NCBI RefSeq assembly: GCF_042651965.1
Contig: NZ_JBHSDY010000002.1
Coordinates: forward strand, 248,001 to 312,000
From: Castellaniella hirudinis
Lineage (GTDB): Bacteria; Pseudomonadota; Gammaproteobacteria; Burkholderiales; Burkholderiaceae_B
Direction of reading: 5' to 3'
DNA length: 64,000 bases
Shown here piece by piece: positions 34,096-41,972 of the stretch. Numbering within the stretch: the stretch's first letter is position 1; every line of letters starts with the position of its first letter. The notes beneath the pieces were generated by a model. The model saw only the letters and a program-made list of their open reading frames with translations, was not told the DNA's origin and did no database searches. A program made the position numbers and the translations under genes.

Positions 34096-34899
34096 TCATC
34101 CTCGCTGGACGACCAGGTCCAGGATGTAGACCCGGGACGAGCGATCGACCGGGGGATGCGGGTCCGTGAACTGCTTGACCCGCACAATGGTGTGTTCACC
34201 CTCCTGATGCTCGTAGCCCTCGATCGGCTGATACAGCAACTGCCAATCGGCAGCGGGCCGCTGGATCACCCCCGAGGCGTCATAGCGGCGCTCACGCACA
34301 CGCAAGCACCGGTGATTCGGCATCAGGGGATGGTTGCACGCCGCGCGCTCGGGCGCGATCTCCAGGAACACGATCTCTCCCGGACCGCCGTAGCGCGTCT
34401 CGGGTGTGGGCGTACCAGTGAACGTCAGCACGTCCCCGCCGGCCGTGGTCAGGCGCAGCCGGGGCGCGTCCGCCCCGCCCCGGACCTCGGCCGCCAGACG
34501 GCCCTTCAGGCGCGCAGCGATCTCGGTGTCCAGTTGCATGAGCGCCGGCGCGCAGGCTTTCATCGTGCCTGCCAGCCCCTGGACCGTCAGCGCGCCCGAT
34601 GCCAGGGTGTAGCCGCCGAACTGGCTGTTGCAGCCCCCCGACACATTCAGCGACGTGTCGGAGAACGACAGGCGCAGCGGCTGTTCCAGCCCCGCGCGCA
34701 AGGCGGCGACGGGCCGGCCCTGGCTGTCCGCGGCGTCGCTCAGGCGCCAGTCATAGGCGGACAGGGTGGTCCCGTCCAGGGCGGGCGCGGCGCGGTTGGC
34801 CGTCATGGCGGCGTGTCCTGTGGTGGCGGGTTCATTCGGCGCCTGGGCGCAGGCGCCCAGCGCCAGGGCCAGGACGGAAACGGCAAGCATCTTCTTCAT
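34096..34899 (-). CDS. META and DUF4377 domain lipoprotein
   Basis: 267-residue predicted lipoprotein. The signal peptide MKKMLAVSVLALALGACAQ ends in the lipobox LGAC, giving an acylated cysteine. Residues 45-150 form a META (HslJ-like) domain, with LNVSGGCNSQFGGYTL and LAGTMKACAP. The remainder fits DUF4377, with IAPERAACNHPLMPNHRCL and RVYILDLVVQR at the end. Proteins of this layout are periplasmic or outer-membrane, with suggested stress roles but no proven function. The ATG at 34899 begins the clean signal peptide. Confidence 0.82.
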   Translation of the reverse strand: MKKMLAVSVLALALGACAQAPNEPATTGHAAMTANRAAPALDGTTLSAYDWRLSDAADSQGRPVAALRAGLEQPLRLSFSDTSLNVSGGCNSQFGGYTLASGALTVQGLAGTMKACAPALMQLDTEIAARLKGRLAAEVRGGADAPRLRLTTAGGDVLTFTGTPTPETRYGGPGEIVFLEIAPERAACNHPLMPNHRCLRVRERRYDASGVIQRPAADWQLLYQPIEGYEHQEGEHTIVRVKQFTDPHPPVDRSSRVYILDLVVQRG

Positions 34900-34996
34900 A
34901 GGGTAAACACCTAGGTGAAGCAAAACCCCATGATAACAACAAGATGCGCCCGTTTCGCTGCCGAAGCGTCAAAAAAGGTCAATCCGGGCAGACCGA

Positions 34997-36184
34997 TCAG
35001 GCCCCGCGCGCCTGCAAGGCAGCCACCGCCGGCAGCGTCTTGCCTTCCAGGAACTCCAGGAAAGCGCCGCCGCCGGTCGAGATGTAGCCGACCCGGTCCG
35101 CAATATTGAACTTGGCGATTGCCGCCAACGTGTCACCGCCCCCGGCGATGGAAAAACCATCGGATTCGGCAATCGCCTGGGCGATGACCCGGGTGCCGCC
35201 GGCAAAGGCTTCGAACTCGAACACCCCCACCGGACCGTTCCAGACGATGGTGCCGGCCTGGCGCAGTTGATCCGCCAGCGCGGCGGCGGTGCGCGGGCCG
35301 ATGTCCAGGATCAGGTCATCGGGTCCCACGTCGGCGGCATTCTTCACGGTGGCCGGCGCATCGGCGGCAAAGGTCGTCGCCACCACCACGTCCACGGGGA
35401 TGGGGACTTCGACGCCGCGCGCGCGCATCGCATCCATGACGGCCTTGGCCTGATCGACCTGATCGGGTTCAGCCAGCGACTTGCCGATGGGCAGACCGGC
35501 GGCCAGCATGAAGGTGTTGGCGATGCCGCCGCCCACGATCAGTTGATCGACCTTGTCGGCCAGGGATTGCAGGATGGACAGCTTGGTGGAGACTTTCGAG
35601 CCGCCGACGATGGCGGCCATCGGACGACGGGGGGACTGCAAAGCCCGGCCCAGGGCGTCCAGTTCGGCTTCCAGCAGCGGACCGGCGCAGGCCGCCGGCG
35701 CGTAACGGGCAATGCCTTCGGTGGTGGCCTCGGCGCGGTGCGCCGTGCCAAAGGCATCGTTGACGTAGACGTCGCACAGCGCGGCCATGCGGCGCGCCAG
35801 TTCGGGATCGTTCTTCTTTTCGCCGGGATTGCAGCGGCAGTTTTCCAGCAGCACGACCTCGCCGGACGCCACGGCGACGCCGTTGACCCAGTCAGCGGCC
35901 AGCCGCACCGGCCGTCCCAGCAGCTCGGCCAGGCGTTCCGCCACCGGTTGCAGGGTGTCTTCCGGGCCGACCGTGCCTTCCTTGGGACGGCCCAGGTGCG
36001 AGGTCACCATCACGGCCGCGCCCGCATCCAGCGCCAGCCGGATGGCCGGCACCGAGGCCCGGATGCGGGTGTCTTCCGTGATGCGGCCCTGATCCAGGGG
36101 CACGTTCAGGTCGGAGCGGATGAAAACGCGCTTGCCCGCCAGGGCGCCGGACTGCGCCAGGCCGGTCAAAGTCTGTATGGTCAT
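34997..36184 (-). CDS. pgk: Phosphoglycerate kinase
   Basis: 395-residue glycolytic/Calvin-cycle kinase interconverting 1,3-bisphosphoglycerate and 3-phosphoglycerate. RVFIRSDLNVPLD, VMVTSHLGRPKEG and FSIAGGGDTLAAI (nucleotide/hinge motif) are all present. The start at 36184 gives MTIQTLTGLAQSG, removing 17 non-family residues from the longer frame. It is third in a tkt-gap-pgk run on the minus strand; 120 nt with a hairpin separate it from gap. Confidence 0.97.
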   Translation of the reverse strand: MTIQTLTGLAQSGALAGKRVFIRSDLNVPLDQGRITEDTRIRASVPAIRLALDAGAAVMVTSHLGRPKEGTVGPEDTLQPVAERLAELLGRPVRLAADWVNGVAVASGEVVLLENCRCNPGEKKNDPELARRMAALCDVYVNDAFGTAHRAEATTEGIARYAPAACAGPLLEAELDALGRALQSPRRPMAAIVGGSKVSTKLSILQSLADKVDQLIVGGGIANTFMLAAGLPIGKSLAEPDQVDQAKAVMDAMRARGVEVPIPVDVVVATTFAADAPATVKNAADVGPDDLILDIGPRTAAALADQLRQAGTIVWNGPVGVFEFEAFAGGTRVIAQAIAESDGFSIAGGGDTLAAIAKFNIADRVGYISTGGGAFLEFLEGKTLPAVAALQARGA

Positions 36185-36263
36185 GGACGGATTTCCTCGG
36201 GAATCGGTTCGGGGGTCGCGCACCGGCGGAAACATGCGCCGTGCGCCTGCGCCGGATATGACG

Positions 36264-36283
36264 AGGGCGGGTTGCCCCGCCCT
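36264..36283 (-). terminator. Hairpin between gap and pgk
   Basis: AGGGCGGG / CCCGCCCT is a perfect 8-bp inverted repeat with a 4-nt loop, extendable through GACG/CGTC arms. No T-run follows, so it may stabilise or process the transcript rather than end it. Confidence 0.4.
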
Positions 36284-36304
36284 GCGTCATCGTGCGTCGA
36301 ATGC

Positions 36305-37315
36305 TTATTTGGCGGCCATCAGGGCCACGGTGGTGTCGAGCATGCGGTTGGAGAAGCCCCACTCGTTGTCGTACCAGGAGCCGACCTTGACCAGGGTGCC
36401 GGACACCTTGGTCAGCCCGGCGTCCACGGTGCTGGAAGCCGGGTCGTGGTTGAAGTCGACCGACACCAGGGGTTCGGTGGTGTAGGCCAGAATGCCCTTC
36501 AGCGGGCCTTCGGCGGCGGCCTTGAGGATGCCGTTGACTTCTTCGACCGTGGTCTCGCGCGCCGCCACGAAGGACAGGTCGACGATGGACACGTTGATCG
36601 TCGGCACGCGGATGGCGTAGCCGTCGAGCTTGCCGTTCAGTTCCGGCAGCACCAGGCCCACGGCGGAAGCCGCGCCGGTCTTGGTGGGGATCATGCTGTG
36701 CGTGGCCGAACGCGCGCGGCGCAGGTCGGAGTGATAGACGTCGGTCAGCACCTGGTCGTTGGTGTAGGCGTGCACCGTGGTCATCAGGCCGTTGACGATG
36801 CCCAGTTGCTGGTGCAGCGGGTGGACCAGCGGCGCCAGGCAGTTGGTGGTGCACGACGCGTTGGAGATCACCGTGTCGGTGGCCTTCAGGACCTGGTGGT
36901 TGACGCCGTAGACGATGGTGGCGTCCACGTCCTTGCCGCCCGGGGCGGAGATGATGACTTTCTTGGCGCCGCCCTTCAGGTGGGCCGAGGCCTTTTCCTT
37001 GGTGGTGAAGAAGCCCGTGCATTCCAGCACCACGTCCACGCCCAGCTCGCCCCAGGGCAGCTTGGACGGATCGCGGTCGGCCAGCACGCGGATGCGGTCG
37101 CCGTTGACGACCATGTAGTCGCCGTCGACCTCGACCTTGCCGGGGAAACGGCCGTGCGCCGTGTCGTACTGGGTCAGGTGGGCGTTGGTCTTGGGATCGC
37201 CCAGGTCGTTGATGGCGACGATTTCGATGTCGTGCTTCTTGCCGTCTTCGTAGTGAGCACGCAGGATGTTACGGCCGATGCGGCCGTAGCCGTTGATGGC
37301 GACGCGAATGGTCAT
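36305..37315 (-). CDS. gap: Glyceraldehyde-3-phosphate dehydrogenase
   Basis: 336-residue type I GAPDH. The Rossmann start is MTIRVAINGYGRIGRNILRA. The catalytic cysteine lies in SNASCTTNCLAPL, and SWYDNEWGFSNRMLD is the conserved C-terminus. It lies 15 nt after tkt and before pgk on the same strand. Cofactor preference cannot be read with confidence by eye. Confidence 0.98.
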   Translation of the reverse strand: MTIRVAINGYGRIGRNILRAHYEDGKKHDIEIVAINDLGDPKTNAHLTQYDTAHGRFPGKVEVDGDYMVVNGDRIRVLADRDPSKLPWGELGVDVVLECTGFFTTKEKASAHLKGGAKKVIISAPGGKDVDATIVYGVNHQVLKATDTVISNASCTTNCLAPLVHPLHQQLGIVNGLMTTVHAYTNDQVLTDVYHSDLRRARSATHSMIPTKTGAASAVGLVLPELNGKLDGYAIRVPTINVSIVDLSFVAARETTVEEVNGILKAAAEGPLKGILAYTTEPLVSVDFNHDPASSTVDAGLTKVSGTLVKVGSWYDNEWGFSNRMLDTTVALMAAK

Positions 37316-37330
37316 GCAAAATCTCCTTGA

Positions 37331-39376
37331 TTACAAAACCTGTTCGACAGCAGCGGCCACATGGTCGGCCGTCAGCCCGAAATGTTTGAACAGCACGCCC
37401 GCAGGAGCGGATTCACCGTAGGTATCAATGCCCACGACGGCGCCCGTCGTGCCCACGTATTTGTACCAGGTCGTCGTGCCGCCGGCCTCGACGGCCACGC
37501 GCGGCAGGCCCGCCGGCAGCACCGAAGCGCGCCATTCGGCATCCTGGGCGTCGAAGATCTGGGTGCAGGGCATGGACACCACACGGGTCGCCACGCCGCG
37601 CTCGGCCAGGCGATCCTGGGCCTGCAGGGCCAGTTCGATTTCGGATCCCGTGGCGATCAGCACGGCGCGCGCGCCCACCATGTCGCGCAGCACATAGCCG
37701 CCCCGGGCGATCGCGTCCGTCGTGGCGGCGTCGCGGGCGACGAAAGGCAGGTTCTGGCGCGACAGCAGCAGCGCCGAAGGTCCGCCGTCGTGGACGGCCA
37801 TGCCCAGGCTGGCGGGGCGCGCCAGGGCGCATTGCCAGGCGACGGCCGTTTCGGTCGTGTCGCAGGGCCGCCAGACATGCAGGTTGGGAATCAGGCGCAG
37901 GCTGCCCGCATGCTCGATCGACTGGTGGGTGGGGCCGTCTTCGCCCAGGCCGATGGAATCGTGGGTGAACACATGCACCACGCGCTGCTTCATCAGCGCC
38001 GCCATGCGCAGGGCATTGCGGGAATAGTCGGAGAAGGTCAGGAAGGTGCCGCCAAAGGGCAGGTAGCCGCCGTGCAGGGCCATGCCGTTCATGATGGCGG
38101 CCATGCCGAATTCACGCACCCCGTAATTGATGTGGCGTCCGGCGCGGGGGCCGCCCTCGGCGCGGCGCACGGGCTCGACGCCCTTCCAGTCGGTGAAGTT
38201 GGAACCGGTCAGGTCGGCCGAGCCGCCCAGCAGTTCCGGCAGGATGTCCGCGAAGGCCGCGATGGCCTGCTGGGACGCCTTGCGCGACGCGATGGATTCG
38301 GCCTTGTCCTGGGTGGACAGGACGTAGGCCCGGGCGCGTGCCGCGAAATCGGCCGGCAGCTCGCCCGCCATCCGGCGGCACAGCGCGGCGGCCAGTTCCG
38401 GGTGGGCTTCGGCGTAGCGGTCGAAGCGCGACTGCCATTCGGATTGCAGGTCTGCGCCGCGCGTGCGGCCGTCCCAGTATTGATAGACCTCGCGCGGGAT
38501 CTCGAAGGGCGGGTGGTTCCACCCCATGGCCTTGCGCGCGGCGGCGATTTCTTCGGCGCCCAGGGGCGCGCCGTGGACCTTTTCGGAGCCGGCCTTGTTC
38601 GGGGCGCCGCGGCCGATGACGGTGCGGCAGCAGATCAGGGTCGGGCCCCGGCCGGCGGCGGCATGCGCGCGGGCCTGGACGATGGCGGCGTCGATCGAGT
38701 TCATGTCATGGCCGTCGACGCCGCGCAGGACATTCCAGCCGTAGGCCTCGAAGCGCGCCGGGGTATCGTCGGCGAACCAGGACTGGACCTCGCCGTCGAT
38801 GGAGATGCCGTTGTCGTCGTAGAACACGATCAGGCGCGACAGGCCCAGGGTACCGGCCAGCGAGCAGGCCTCGTGCGAGATGCCTTCCATCAGGCAGCCG
38901 TCACCGACGAAAGCGTAGGTGTCGTGGCCGATCAGTTCGTGCCCGGGACGGTTGAATTCGCCCGCCAGCAGCGATTCGGCGAGCGCCATGCCGACGGCGT
39001 TGGCCAGGCCCTGGCCCAACGGACCGGTGGTGGTTTCGACGCCCGGCGTGATGCCGACCTCGGGGTGGCCCGGGGTGCGTGAATGCAGTTGGCGGAACTG
39101 GCGCAGTTCTTCGATCGGCAGGTCGTAACCCGACAGATGCAGCAGCGCGTAGATCAGCATCGAGCCGTGGCCGTTGGACAGCACGAAGCGGTCGCGGTCG
39201 ATCCAGGCCGGATCGGCCGGGTTATGGCGCAGATGCCGCGTCCACAGCACGTGGGCGATGTCAGCCATGCCCATGGGCGCCCCGGGGTGCCCGGAATTGG
39301 CTTGTTGGACGGCATCCATGGCCAGGACGCGAATGGCATCGGCCATGGACGGATCAGGGGCGGGCAAAGCGCTCAT
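37331..39376 (-). CDS. tkt: Transketolase
   Basis: 681-residue thiamine diphosphate enzyme of the pentose phosphate (and Calvin) pathway. Visible motifs are ANSGHPGAPMGMAD, the TPP/Mg motif FVGDGCLMEGISHE with YDDNGIS, the pyrimidine domain VFTHDSIGLGEDGPTHQ, and GVATRVVSMPCTQIFDAQD. Length is normal. Promoter-distal gap begins 15 nt downstream, so tkt is first gene of a tkt-gap-pgk operon and divergent from rsmE. Confidence 0.98.
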   Translation of the reverse strand: MSALPAPDPSMADAIRVLAMDAVQQANSGHPGAPMGMADIAHVLWTRHLRHNPADPAWIDRDRFVLSNGHGSMLIYALLHLSGYDLPIEELRQFRQLHSRTPGHPEVGITPGVETTTGPLGQGLANAVGMALAESLLAGEFNRPGHELIGHDTYAFVGDGCLMEGISHEACSLAGTLGLSRLIVFYDDNGISIDGEVQSWFADDTPARFEAYGWNVLRGVDGHDMNSIDAAIVQARAHAAAGRGPTLICCRTVIGRGAPNKAGSEKVHGAPLGAEEIAAARKAMGWNHPPFEIPREVYQYWDGRTRGADLQSEWQSRFDRYAEAHPELAAALCRRMAGELPADFAARARAYVLSTQDKAESIASRKASQQAIAAFADILPELLGGSADLTGSNFTDWKGVEPVRRAEGGPRAGRHINYGVREFGMAAIMNGMALHGGYLPFGGTFLTFSDYSRNALRMAALMKQRVVHVFTHDSIGLGEDGPTHQSIEHAGSLRLIPNLHVWRPCDTTETAVAWQCALARPASLGMAVHDGGPSALLLSRQNLPFVARDAATTDAIARGGYVLRDMVGARAVLIATGSEIELALQAQDRLAERGVATRVVSMPCTQIFDAQDAEWRASVLPAGLPRVAVEAGGTTTWYKYVGTTGAVVGIDTYGESAPAGVLFKHFGLTADHVAAAVEQVL

Positions 39377-39506
39377 AGGGTCTCGGAGGGCAAGCGCCGC
39401 ACGACCGAAGCCATGGCCTCACCGCATACAGAATCACAAAGCCATGGATTTTACCACCCCACCCGATCCGGTTTATAGTCCACGGCACCCGCCCAATGGT
39501 CATGCC

Positions 39507-40229
39507 ATGTCCCCTCCCCGTTTCTTCTGCGAAACCCCGCTGAATGCCGGCGAGCGCATCGAGCTGCCGGACGCCCTGGCGCATCATGCGCTGCGCGTGC
39601 TGCGGCTCGCAGACGGCGCCCCCATCGTCCTGTTCGACGGCCGGGGCGGCCAGTATCCCGCCGTGCTGCGCGTCGAAGGCCGGCGCGCCCTGGCCGAGCT
39701 GGGCGCGCACGAAGCCGCCGACAGCGAACTGCGCGGGCGGCTGGTCCTGATCCAGGGACTGGCTTCGGGCGACAAGATGGACTGGATCGTGGAAAAGGCG
39801 GTCGAACTGGGCGTGACCGAACTGCGCCCCGTCGCCGCCGAACGCAGCGTCCTGCGCCTGTCCGGCCCCCGCCTGGACAAGCGCCTGGCGCATTGGCGCG
39901 CCATCGCCCGGGCGGCCGGCGAGCAGTGCGGCCGCAACCGGCTGATGCACGTCCACCCGCCCGCGCCCTTGGCGGCCTGCCTGGAAGCGGTGGACGGCCC
40001 GGCCTTGTTCTGCCACCCGGAAGGCCGGATGGATTTCCGCACCGCCCTGGCGGACGTGCGCGACCGCCTGACGCTGATGGTCGGCCCCGAGGGCGGCTGG
40101 TCGCCGGAAGAACTGGCCCTGGCGCAACGCCGGGGCCTGACGGGGGTGAGATTCGGCCCCCGGGTGCTGCGCACCGAAACGGCGGGCCTGGCGCTGGCTG
40201 CAGCGGCGACGGCGCTGCTGGACTGGTAA
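39507..40229 (+). CDS. rsmE: 16S rRNA (uracil1498-N3)-methyltransferase
   Basis: 240-residue SPOUT methyltransferase. The N-terminal PUA-like domain (MSPPRFFCETPLNAGERIEL) precedes the trefoil-knot domain, with SGDKMDWIVEKAVELGV, the SAM-site loop LMVGPEGGWSPEE and RFGPRVLRTETAGLA. The start at 39507 matches family N-termini. It ends 4 nt before the stop codon of the convergent barstar-like gene. Confidence 0.95.
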   Translation: MSPPRFFCETPLNAGERIELPDALAHHALRVLRLADGAPIVLFDGRGGQYPAVLRVEGRRALAELGAHEAADSELRGRLVLIQGLASGDKMDWIVEKAVELGVTELRPVAAERSVLRLSGPRLDKRLAHWRAIARAAGEQCGRNRLMHVHPPAPLAACLEAVDGPALFCHPEGRMDFRTALADVRDRLTLMVGPEGGWSPEELALAQRRGLTGVRFGPRVLRTETAGLALAAAATALLDW

Positions 40230-40233
40230 AAAA

Positions 40234-40701
40234 CTACGTCTCGGATTCCTCGCGCCCCGAGTACGGCGTGGGATCGACGCCCGGTTCGGGGTCGGGATGC
40301 GCGCCGGCATGCTGGATGGCGTAGGCGAAGCGGCGTTCGTTGTTCTGGCCGAATTCCACCACGTCGTCGCACACAGCCTGGATGGCCTGGGCGTCCTCGC
40401 TCAGGGCCGGATCGCCGGAATGCAGATGCCGGAACCACAGGAACAGGCCTTCCTTCTGGTCCGTCAGGGTGTCGCACAGACCGTCGTACAAGGCGTCCAG
40501 ATTGCCGCCGAAGTATTCCGGGTAGTCGATGGCCTTGACCACGGCCCGCAGCACGGCGGAACGGTTGCGCGCCCGGTCGCAATCGACGACGAAGGCGGCC
40601 AGACCGGCCTCGGTCGCGGCCTCCAGGGCTTCTTGTTCGCTCACCGCCTGGGCATCCACGATGCCCTGCGTCAGCATTTTTTTGATCTGGGCCGGACTCA
40701 T
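40234..40701 (-). CDS. Barstar-family protein
   Basis: 155-residue protein with a barstar (ribonuclease inhibitor) domain: VVDCDRARNRSAVLRAVVKA, then IDYPEYFGGNLDALYDGLCD, the barstar core. No ribonuclease partner is near. A strong AAGGAG lies 9 nt before the ATG at 40701, which overlaps the patatin stop (ATGA). The C-terminal 25 residues are hydrophilic and variable. Orphan barstar-like proteins are common in proteobacteria with unknown roles. Confidence 0.85.
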   Translation of the reverse strand: MSPAQIKKMLTQGIVDAQAVSEQEALEAATEAGLAAFVVDCDRARNRSAVLRAVVKAIDYPEYFGGNLDALYDGLCDTLTDQKEGLFLWFRHLHSGDPALSEDAQAIQAVCDDVVEFGQNNERRFAYAIQHAGAHPDPEPGVDPTPYSGREESET

Positions 40702-41972
40702 GCGGACCACTCCTTGAAAAAAGCGATGACTTTTTCAGCCTGATTCAAACTGTCTGCCCTGCCCAGCGCAATCAGGCTTCGGGTGTAGCCGGATTCAAAC
40801 AATAGGTAGGACGCCAATGCGCCACCCCCTGCCTCGATCCTGCGCGGCGAAACGCCCAGTACGCGAAACAAGGTGCGCACAGCGCCCGGCAATTCATCCA
40901 GATGCTCCAACGCCAGCTCGTCCAGGGAACGGCTGGGCGCGATCATCAGGGTGTGGATGGGTCGCAGTGACTCGCTTTTTAAACGATTTGCAGGGATTCG
41001 TGCAAGCAGGGCATTGATCCGCTCCATGCGCTCCATGTCCATGGACACGCCGTCGAGAAAAATGTTCGACAGTGTGTGCCCCGCGATCTGGGCCAGATTG
41101 GGATACGGCGGGTCCAGATCATGCACGTCGGGACTGGTTTCGTCGCTGTAATTGGTGCCGATGACGAAGATGCGCTCGGCCCCCAGGTGGATGGCCGGGC
41201 TGATCGGCGCCAGTTGCCGCATCGAGCCGTCGCCGCACCAGAGCGTGCGCCCGCCCATCAGGATGGCGCGGGCGGGAAAGACGAAGGGAATGGCGCTGGA
41301 GGCCATCAGGTGATCCACGCCGATGGCGCACGCCACGGCGCGCCGCAGGGTGCGCGACCAGGGCTGGATGCTCTGCCGGGCCTGGTAGAAGGTCAGGTGC
41401 TCGCCCGTGGTGTAGGCCGTGGCCGTGATCGCCAGGGCGCTCAGGTGGCCGCGATCCAGATTGGTCTGCAGGCGGGGAAAACTCAGGGCGCGGCTCAGCA
41501 GGCCGGCCAGGGGCTGGTTGTCCAGCAGGGAATGCGGTGCGTAGCGGGACAGTTGCGGCCTGATCCAGCCCAGGCCCAGCATGCCCAGCCATTGCAGGCC
41601 GGTGCGCATCAGCCGCGCCGCGTCCGAATAATAAATGTCGTGCGTGCGCAGCGCCTGCCACAGATCGCACAGGTGATCGACGGCGCGATGCGGCTGGTGG
41701 GCGCGGCAGGCCAGGGCGGCCGCGTTGATGGCCCCCGCCGAGGTGCCGCAAATGATGTCGAAAGGGTTGCGAAAACCCGGCCTGCGGTCCGGGTCCAGCA
41801 ATTCCAGGACGCCCGAGAGCACACCGGCCTGGTAGGCGGCGCGGGCGCCGCCCCCGGTCATGACCAGGCCGACCCGGGGCCGCCCGCCCGCCCCCGCCTC
41901 AGGGGCGCCGGACGCCACCGCGGATGCGGGTCCGTCCAGCGGTTCCTCAGGCGTGACGCGGCTTGTTGGCAT
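40698..41972 (-). CDS. Patatin-like phospholipase
   Basis: 424-residue lipid acyl hydrolase. The oxyanion loop TGGGARAAYQAGVL and nucleophile elbow ICGTSAGAINAAAL (Ser of GxSxG) are near the N-terminus. The catalytic Asp is in LWCGDGSMRQ, completing the Ser-Asp dyad. The C-terminal region is helical without motifs. The first 26 bases overlap the end of maeB, and the stop overlaps the barstar-like start, so these genes are probably cotranscribed. The lipid substrate is unknown. Confidence 0.92.
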   Translation of the reverse strand: MPTSRVTPEEPLDGPASAVASGAPEAGAGGRPRVGLVMTGGGARAAYQAGVLSGVLELLDPDRRPGFRNPFDIICGTSAGAINAAALACRAHQPHRAVDHLCDLWQALRTHDIYYSDAARLMRTGLQWLGMLGLGWIRPQLSRYAPHSLLDNQPLAGLLSRALSFPRLQTNLDRGHLSALAITATAYTTGEHLTFYQARQSIQPWSRTLRRAVACAIGVDHLMASSAIPFVFPARAILMGGRTLWCGDGSMRQLAPISPAIHLGAERIFVIGTNYSDETSPDVHDLDPPYPNLAQIAGHTLSNIFLDGVSMDMERMERINALLARIPANRLKSESLRPIHTLMIAPSRSLDELALEHLDELPGAVRTLFRVLGVSPRRIEAGGGALASYLLFESGYTRSLIALGRADSLNQAEKVIAFFKEWSA

